27,739 bases of DNA. Source: Rhizophagus sp. LPA8_4_AMF. Its lineage: Eukaryota > Glomeromycota > Glomeromycetes > Glomerales > Glomeraceae. The stretch covers positions 1 to 27,739 of the forward strand of contig JADRCO010000716.1 in NCBI GenBank assembly GCA_021464525.1, in the 5' to 3' direction. Below, piece after piece: positions 22,506 through 27,739 of the stretch (positions are counted from its first letter, which is position 1; each line of letters opens with the position of its first letter). The translations under genes and the position numbers were made by a program. The notes beneath the pieces were generated by a model that was given only the letters and a program-made list of their open reading frames with translations, ran no database searches and had not been told where the DNA came from.

Positions 22506-23195
22506 CTACGGGTAAGTAAAGAAATTATCTAACGAATGGTGGTAATTAATATTCTGATCGGGAAATTCAAAATTTGGATATATAATTCGTTCTAAGTCTA
22601 TATTATCGATAAAAATTTGTTGATTTAGATACGTGGTATTTTTCTGTATACTTTTAGGTTTTCTAGTTTGTTTTTTAATTGTACTTTTTTTTGTCTTTTT
22701 TACTTTACGTTCTGAATCTCGAAAGTTGCCGTCATGCATATTAACGAAAACCGTACCAGCTGGCTTGTTTTTATAATAGATTTTATCTTTATGGTATTCA
22801 TTTTGCAGATTTTTAAGTTCTGTGGCGAGCTTCTTGTATTCTTTACGATCATCTTCTCCCAGTTTTTTCCACATTTCACTAACGACTTGTGTAAAAAATA
22901 CTCCATCTTTTACTTCCTCTATGAGACCTTGGTCCAATACTTCAAGATAAACGACATGCCTAAAGGTAGAAAAACAGTTCATCGATCTTCTGGGTAATCC
23001 TTCTTTATTCAACTCTTTGACCATTATTTTACTCGCTGAATGCTTTGGTGGAAAAATGTTCGAAAAATCAAGTTTGTCGATAAATTTGATTACCGATTCT
23101 ATATTTTCTGCTGAAGGCATTAGTTTACAATGTGACTCATCTACTTCATTCACGATTGCCGGTTCAATTGTTTTGAATTGTTCAAGCATTTCCAT
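22506..23195 (-). CDS. HMG-box protein, gene 3 (copy A, C-terminally truncated)
   Basis: From the ATG at 23195 the product has 229 residues. An in-frame ATG at 23240 adds 15 residues, mostly a Phe/Lys stretch from a homopolymer, and is less likely. The HMG box covers residues about 67-142: LPRRSMNCFSTFR, the core tryptophan in SEMWKKLGEDDRKEYKKLATELKNL read in two parts, and a closing YHKDKIYY. After it come PAGTVFVNMHDGNFR and a strongly basic tract (KVKKTKKSTIKKQTRKPK), a likely nuclear localisation signal. The protein ends NFFTYP at a TAG. Continuing in frame for 25 codons, the sequence still resembles the tail of copy B and reaches the homologous stop at 22431-22433. This copy has therefore lost about 24 residues by a nonsense mutation (or copy B's longer form is the derived one). 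The box is intact, so the shorter protein may still bind DNA. Confidence 0.85.
   Translation of the reverse strand: MEMLEQFKTIEPAIVNEVDESHCKLMPSAENIESVIKFIDKLDFSNIFPPKHSASKIMVKELNKEGLPRRSMNCFSTFRHVVYLEVLDQGLIEEVKDGVFFTQVVSEMWKKLGEDDRKEYKKLATELKNLQNEYHKDKIYYKNKPAGTVFVNMHDGNFRDSERKVKKTKKSTIKKQTRKPKSIQKNTTYLNQQIFIDNIDLERIIYPNFEFPDQNINYHHSLDNFFTYP
22538..23043 (-). repeat. 506-bp identity tract, copy A side
   Basis: I compared this tract base by base with 26851-27356 and found no difference. It covers the region from the His run near the C terminus up through the HMG box. At its edges similarity drops: a GGT codon is missing on the low side, and several substitutions begin at 23044 on the high side. 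Confidence 0.92.
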
Positions 23196-23316
23196 TATAT
23201 TGAAAAGAACCTTTTTTTTAAAAAAAAAATAAAAAGTCAAATTTTAAAAAAAAGACAAGATAAAAAAATTGATACGAAGTTTATGAAAAAAAGGTGCGGT
23301 TTATACACTATCAATA

Positions 23317-23327
23317 TTATTTATATA
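23317..23327 (-). promoter_or_regulatory. Possible TATA element of HMG gene 3
   Basis: On the minus strand this reads GTATATAAATA-like sequence about 125 bases before the ATG at 23195. The spacing resembles that of the TATA match before HMG gene 1. Weak evidence in AT-rich DNA. Confidence 0.25.
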
Positions 23328-24569
23328 CAAAACTCAGTTTTCTGATAATCAATCTCTAATCTAAATTGAACATTGAGATGTCGAGTTATAAAATCTAAAC
23401 CAAAAGCATCCAATTTTATATGTAATTTATCTATTTAGTAAATAATTTATGCGCACAATTAAAAATCAATGCTATATTAAAACTTAAACTATCACGTATT
23501 AAAATTTAAAATTAGTCAGAGGTAAATGACCAAATCTTATTCTTTGAATTTATTATGATTTTTAAATTTTAGTAAAAACTAAGGATCTTGAATAACTACA
23601 ACTAATTTATATAGTACTGATCGTTAATTGCGAAAATAAATATTACTTTCAGCCATTCTGTTGTGTAATAAACAATAAACAATAGACACGTATATCCAAT
23701 TAAATAATCAGGATAGGAAGATCTACAACAAATTTTAATCCATCTCCGCATAAAAATAGTTAAAAAAAATCGGAGAAAAACCCCGTTAATGCATAATCTG
23801 AGTATTACTACTGACCAATCTCTTCTAAATTTATTTATTTGTTTGTTTTCGTTTGGCAAAAAATTAGCTTATTTTGATTAGTGTCATTTATCCGGATAAT
23901 TATCGGATATTCGTTATCCGACAAATAGGTTTTTTTGATCGGATCGGAGAGTTAGAACTCCGAGTACCATCCCTCCGGCAAGAATGAATTGATCGGAAAA
24001 AAAAGTTCCTTTTTGAATCATTGAGACCTAAAAATTTCCTTTTTTATTAAATTAGTGTAACTTCACGTGAATTATTGGGTATCTGTTACAGGATAAGATT
24101 GACACACACGTCCATACTTCACCCAAACTTGAGCAGTTTGCATATTCTGGTCATTCTTTTGTAATTCAGGACGACGTAGATAAATTAGCATTTAGACGGC
24201 CATATATTTTCGTGACATTGGCAAGCAAATCATTTGTATTTAAACCAGTAATAGAAATCTTTTTTTTTTTATAGATTCACACTGATAATTTGTCAAATTG
24301 TTGAAAGACGCAAAATGTGCCACATTCTAAATTAGTGAAATATTATATTTCCAAAATTTGTTCCTGCAATTTAACATATTCGTTTGTAACTATTGTACAA
24401 ACACAATAAATATTATAATAATGAATAAGAGTTATAAGAAAGTCTCAAAAATAAATTTTTTTTTTTTTTAATGCAACTTTGATTGAATAAAAAATTTGTA
24501 TTGTACATTCATCAAATAATATTCTGTGTAGCTTTTGTAACAATAACCAAAGAGGTACTAATAAAACAT
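23328..24569. other. Spacer between duplication copies A and B
   Basis: No supportable gene is present. Frames at 23602-23859 (-) and 24483-24668 (+) have no recognisable domain. The interval has a compact cluster of palindromes at 23888-24000, listed separately, and poly(T) runs near 24262 and 24458. Confidence 0.5.
23888..24000. repeat. Cluster of TATCCG/CGGATA palindromes and hairpins
   Basis: It contains a perfect 12-bp palindrome TTATCCGGATAA (23889-23900), a perfect 7-bp stem TCGGATA/TATCCGA with loop TTCGT (23903-23921), and a stem TCGGAG/CTCCGA around AGTTAGAA (23944-23963). ATCGGA motifs lie between and after them. The patch is much less AT-rich than its surroundings. It could be a degraded mobile element end or a protein-binding array; I do not recognise it. 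Confidence 0.6.
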
Positions 24570-26734
24570 GATATTTTTGTTGCAGCGCTTATTAAGAGTT
24601 TGTTTATAATTTCGATAAATAGAAAGAAATATACAATATATTTATTGAGAATACTGTATCAATATTAATATTATATTCAGTATTGAACGTTACTTTAAAA
24701 GTCTGTCTATTCAAGATCTATTCGTTTTTTTTTTAGATAAATTATAAACGATATCAATTTTTACCGTAATTTGATCTGTGTAACATTTCGACTTTTGGTC
24801 TTTTACCCTATCAAACGATTTTGGGTAAAGAGATGATCTACATGAATAGTGGTCTAAGGATTGTGAAATGGAAGTGAATCGCTTCAAATTTGACAATTAA
24901 AACTTTCCCGTCATTTTATTAACAAATATTCAGAAAAAATTTTTCATTGACAAAAAAAAATTAAACCAAAAGAAAATATTGGGCTATAATTCTGATATGA
25001 TAGATATTTATGAAATTACTAGAAGTATTTTTTTTTTTCCTTTAACCTATTAAACAAAAAAAAAAATTTTTTTCTAAATTTGTAAACTTCAAACTCATTA
25101 TTTTCATTAGTACAAGTTCACAATTTTCTTCTAATGCTTTTTTATTTATTTACTTTTTACCTTTGTTTCAAGTTTGTTTATATTTTGTAAATTGTGATCA
25201 TGAAACCAAAAAGTCACTGATTGCATGCAGTAAAATAAATACAAATGATTCGAAAGTTTAAATGCAATGCAAATCTTGGTTTTGCATTAAAAAAACAAAA
25301 TTACCAAATTTCTCAAATTTCTTTAAAAGGTACTTTATTATGTCAACATTACAGTATGTAAGAATTAGTGTGTCATTATTAATATTCTTTTTTCTTCATT
25401 TTCTTTCAAAATGTTTAGTAATAATAAAAACTTCTAAATAAAGATAAAAATTCAAAATTTGGTTCCCAAATGTTTAAAAATATTTTTTTAATACGTACTT
25501 TCTATTACAAAGATTTCATTAAAGAGTCAAGTCTAGAATGCGACACGATCGACATGATTACTTCAGGAGTGAGACAAAATAAAATTTGTACAAAATTACA
25601 AAATTACCAAGTAAAAATCATTGCCAATAAAAATATTATATTTGTTTTTCTTTTTCGTTTCGAGTTTTTATTTTGTGAAATTGAAGAACCAACCATAATA
25701 ATTAATGTTAATTTTCGAAAACCTGATAAATAAATTTTGGAAATTTTTGAAAAATTTAAGAACCATCCTCAGCTCCTCAGCTGCGCTTTCTGAATTTAAA
25801 TTCTGTTTTGGTGCTTACATAATAAATTCGTATAATTCGGTACTTTTATTATTATTATTTTCTAGTGCATACATTGACTGAGTACATTGAAATTTAAATT
25901 GTACAAATGATAAATTATAAACTTTATTAATGGGATAAATAGAATCAAATAAAATTGTATTTATGGAAAGTCATAATTGAAATAAATATATAAAAACGCG
26001 TTTTAGACAAATAATTAAGAAGGAGGGCAAATCATTGTAGTCGTTACACTGAACAAATCAAATATTTCACATTTTTATTAAGAAAATGAACGCAAATACC
26101 TTGTAGTCTATTTACAAATTCTAAAAGTTAATCCGGCTATGCATATTAAGTTATGAAATTGCGGTGCATTTAATAAGTTCTTATTATAATTCAATTTTTT
26201 AATTATACGTGAAGATTTAAAAATTCACGAATTCACGATATCTAAACGGCTGACAATTTCATGTCTTAGCCAAAGTAGAATCGTTAAACGGAAAGAAAAA
26301 GAGAGATAAGCAAAGAATATAGAAATGAAAATAATTTTCAAAAATTTTAATTATAACAAACAAACCGAAAATCCAAAGACTGGAACTAATTAAATTTGGG
26401 ATGCAAATCATTTTAGTGATCAATAATTAATTGATCACTTGGCTCGTTACGCAATGATCATTTTAAAAAAATTACGTGTTATGATTTAACAATGCCAATT
26501 TTTTTTTTATTTACCAATTTCATATAATTTATTTATCTTAATACAACATTTTAACCATAAACAAAGTTTCATATATTTAAAAATTGAATGAAATGAAAAA
26601 AATACATATGTAATAAATTGCATACTAGCTGTAAAATATGTACCATATTGCGTAATAAATGTAATAAATAAAAATCTTATGTACTAATAAAGAAATTCGG
26701 AAATGATTTTTAGTGAACTTCTTATCGATTCAAT
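24570..26734. other. Non-coding part of duplication copy B
   Basis: No conserved gene. An 87-codon frame at 25470-25733 (+) is interrupted by stops and indels in copy A and is not called. The sequence is AT-rich and lies 3' of HMG gene 4. Confidence 0.45.
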
Positions 26735-27631
26735 CTAACAAAAATCATATTGGAAAATCGGGTCTTGTAGATTGAATGTTTCATTGGGAGTTGAAATTTC
26801 ATATATATTAAAATCCTGCGAGCAAGGAAAGAAATTATCTAACGAATGGTGGTGGTAATTAATATTCTGATCGGGAAATTCAAAATTTGGATATATAATT
26901 CGTTCTAAGTCTATATTATCGATAAAAATTTGTTGATTTAGATACGTGGTATTTTTCTGTATACTTTTAGGTTTTCTAGTTTGTTTTTTAATTGTACTTT
27001 TTTTTGTCTTTTTTACTTTACGTTCTGAATCTCGAAAGTTGCCGTCATGCATATTAACGAAAACCGTACCAGCTGGCTTGTTTTTATAATAGATTTTATC
27101 TTTATGGTATTCATTTTGCAGATTTTTAAGTTCTGTGGCGAGCTTCTTGTATTCTTTACGATCATCTTCTCCCAGTTTTTTCCACATTTCACTAACGACT
27201 TGTGTAAAAAATACTCCATCTTTTACTTCCTCTATGAGACCTTGGTCCAATACTTCAAGATAAACGACATGCCTAAAGGTAGAAAAACAGTTCATCGATC
27301 TTCTGGGTAATCCTTCTTTATTCAACTCTTTGACCATTATTTTACTCGCTGAATGCATTGGTGGAAAAATGTTCGAAAGGTTAAGTTTTTCGATAAATTT
27401 GATTACTAATTCATTATCCGCCTTTTTGGGTTCGGATCCTTCTATATTTTCTGCTGAAGGCATAACTTTACAATGTGACGCATCCGCATCGATAGTGAAT
27501 GATTTGCTTTCATGCTCCACTTTATTGGGTTCGATTCTCCTTCTATTTTCCGTATACAATGATACATCTACACCATCGTTATTGGAAAATTCGCTTACTT
27601 CATAGACATTATTAGAAGATATTGAACTCAT
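26735..27631 (-). CDS. HMG-box protein, gene 4 (copy B, full length)
   Basis: A 298-residue protein from the ATG at 27631 (MSSISSNNVYEVSEF). The HMG box lies at residues about 108-183, with LPRRSMNCFSTFR, core W150 in SEMWKKLGEDD, and YHKDKIYY. It is followed by PAGTVFVNMHDGNFR and the basic tract KVKKTKKSTIKKQ. The tail QDPIFQYDFC is complete here, unlike gene 3. Box and post-box residues are identical to gene 3 because the two genes share a 506-bp identical DNA tract. The N-terminal about 90 residues differ: this copy has an extra acidic, Asn/Ser-rich segment and an insert (GSEPKKADNE) before VIKFIEKL. It also has one more His in the HHH run. It is likely a nuclear DNA-binding regulator of the fungal MATA_HMG type, with unknown targets. 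Of the pair this is the better candidate for the intact gene. Confidence 0.88.
   Translation of the reverse strand: MSSISSNNVYEVSEFSNNDGVDVSLYTENRRRIEPNKVEHESKSFTIDADASHCKVMPSAENIEGSEPKKADNELVIKFIEKLNLSNIFPPMHSASKIMVKELNKEGLPRRSMNCFSTFRHVVYLEVLDQGLIEEVKDGVFFTQVVSEMWKKLGEDDRKEYKKLATELKNLQNEYHKDKIYYKNKPAGTVFVNMHDGNFRDSERKVKKTKKSTIKKQTRKPKSIQKNTTYLNQQIFIDNIDLERIIYPNFEFPDQNINYHHHSLDNFFPCSQDFNIYEISTPNETFNLQDPIFQYDFC
26851..27356 (-). repeat. 506-bp identity tract, copy B side
   Basis: Matches 22538-23043 without a mismatch or gap by direct reading. The first difference on the high side is at 27357 (A here, T in copy A). Confidence 0.92.
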
Positions 27632-27686
27632 TATAACTATAGGTTTTATCGTAAATGTTAAATGTGTAAATTTTTTTTTTTTACTT

Positions 27687-27739
<53 letters not shown>
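27632..27739. other. Upstream edge of HMG gene 4, ending in poly(T)
   Basis: After the start codon region there are two short T runs and then an uninterrupted T run from about 27689 to the window end, over 50 bases. It may be a real poly(A) tract on the gene's strand, like those before the other HMG genes, or mark the end of an assembled contig. Confidence 0.6.

Larger units (their letters stand above)
20345..23200. repeat. Segmental duplication, copy A
   Basis: This segment matches 24570-27600 in the same orientation. Shared landmarks in order are TGATATTTT-GTTGCAG, TTATATTCAGTATT, CTGTCTATTCAAG, TTTCAAGTTTGTTTA, GACACGATCGACAT, GAAGAACCAAC, TAGACAAATAATT, GTCGTTACACTGAAC, CTAAACGGCTGACAATTTCA and then the HMG gene. 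The left, non-coding two thirds are clearly diverged with many indels; the HMG part is nearly identical. I did not compute percentages. The left edge is where recognisable similarity fades. Confidence 0.9.
24570..27631. repeat. Segmental duplication, copy B
   Basis: Direct-orientation partner of 20345-23200, with the same landmarks in the same order. It lacks the 128-bp inserted element of copy A and carries many independent indels and microsatellite-like changes. The HMG gene lies at its right end on the minus strand, as in copy A. Beyond the shared codons the N-terminal coding part differs strongly, so the edge of the duplication lies within or just before that region. Confidence 0.9.

Noticed and set aside
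22734..22997. Antisense frames over HMG genes 3 and 4 (also 27047-27310, 27330-27605, 23017-23232 and the minus-strand 22700-22906 and 27013-27219)
   Set aside because: They are preserved in both copies only because the DNA is identical there; the HMG frame explains the coding signal.
25470..25733. 87-codon plus-strand frame in copy B
   Set aside because: The matching part of copy A has in-frame stops and indels, so the frame is not conserved between duplicates.

Overview
The window is extremely AT-rich eukaryotic DNA, full of long poly(A)/poly(T) runs and (TA)n tracts, with few genes spaced several kilobases apart. Its gene content is four HMG-box genes and one MULE DNA transposon. HMG boxes of the MATA/sex-locus type, multiplied in an AT-rich repeat-loaded background, fit an arbuscular mycorrhizal fungus (Glomeromycotina, Rhizophagus-like), where such HMG families are known to be expanded. 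This assignment is an inference from gene family and composition; no ribosomal or other marker gene is present to prove it.

Layout, left to right. 1-5.6 kb has no gene but holds a five-unit tandem array (about 2719-3690) in which two unit types alternate. 5619-6638 (+) is HMG-box gene 1. 7884-10035 is a complete-looking MULE with a perfect 9-bp target-site duplication, terminal inverted repeats built from about 15-bp tandem subrepeats, and an uninterrupted FLYWCH + MULE transposase at 8309-9748 (+). 10884-11762 (+) is HMG-box gene 2. 11.8-20.3 kb has no convincing gene; it contains small tandem repeats and a 341-bp non-autonomous MULE-like element (17641-17981).

The right third is a diverged direct segmental duplication. 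Copy A (about 20345-23200) and copy B (about 24570-27631) each carry an HMG-box gene on the minus strand at their right end. The two genes share a 506-bp stretch without a single difference, while their N-terminal codons, far C-terminal codons and most non-coding flanks differ. That pattern suggests recent gene conversion. Copy A has an in-frame stop 25 codons before the homologous stop and has gained a small inverted-repeat element (22199-22326) that copy B lacks. The window ends inside a long poly(T) run.

The HMG proteins are presumably nuclear DNA-binding regulators; nothing here shows their targets. The MULE is an independent passenger between HMG genes 1 and 2. I saw no tRNA, rRNA, CRISPR or operon-like organisation.
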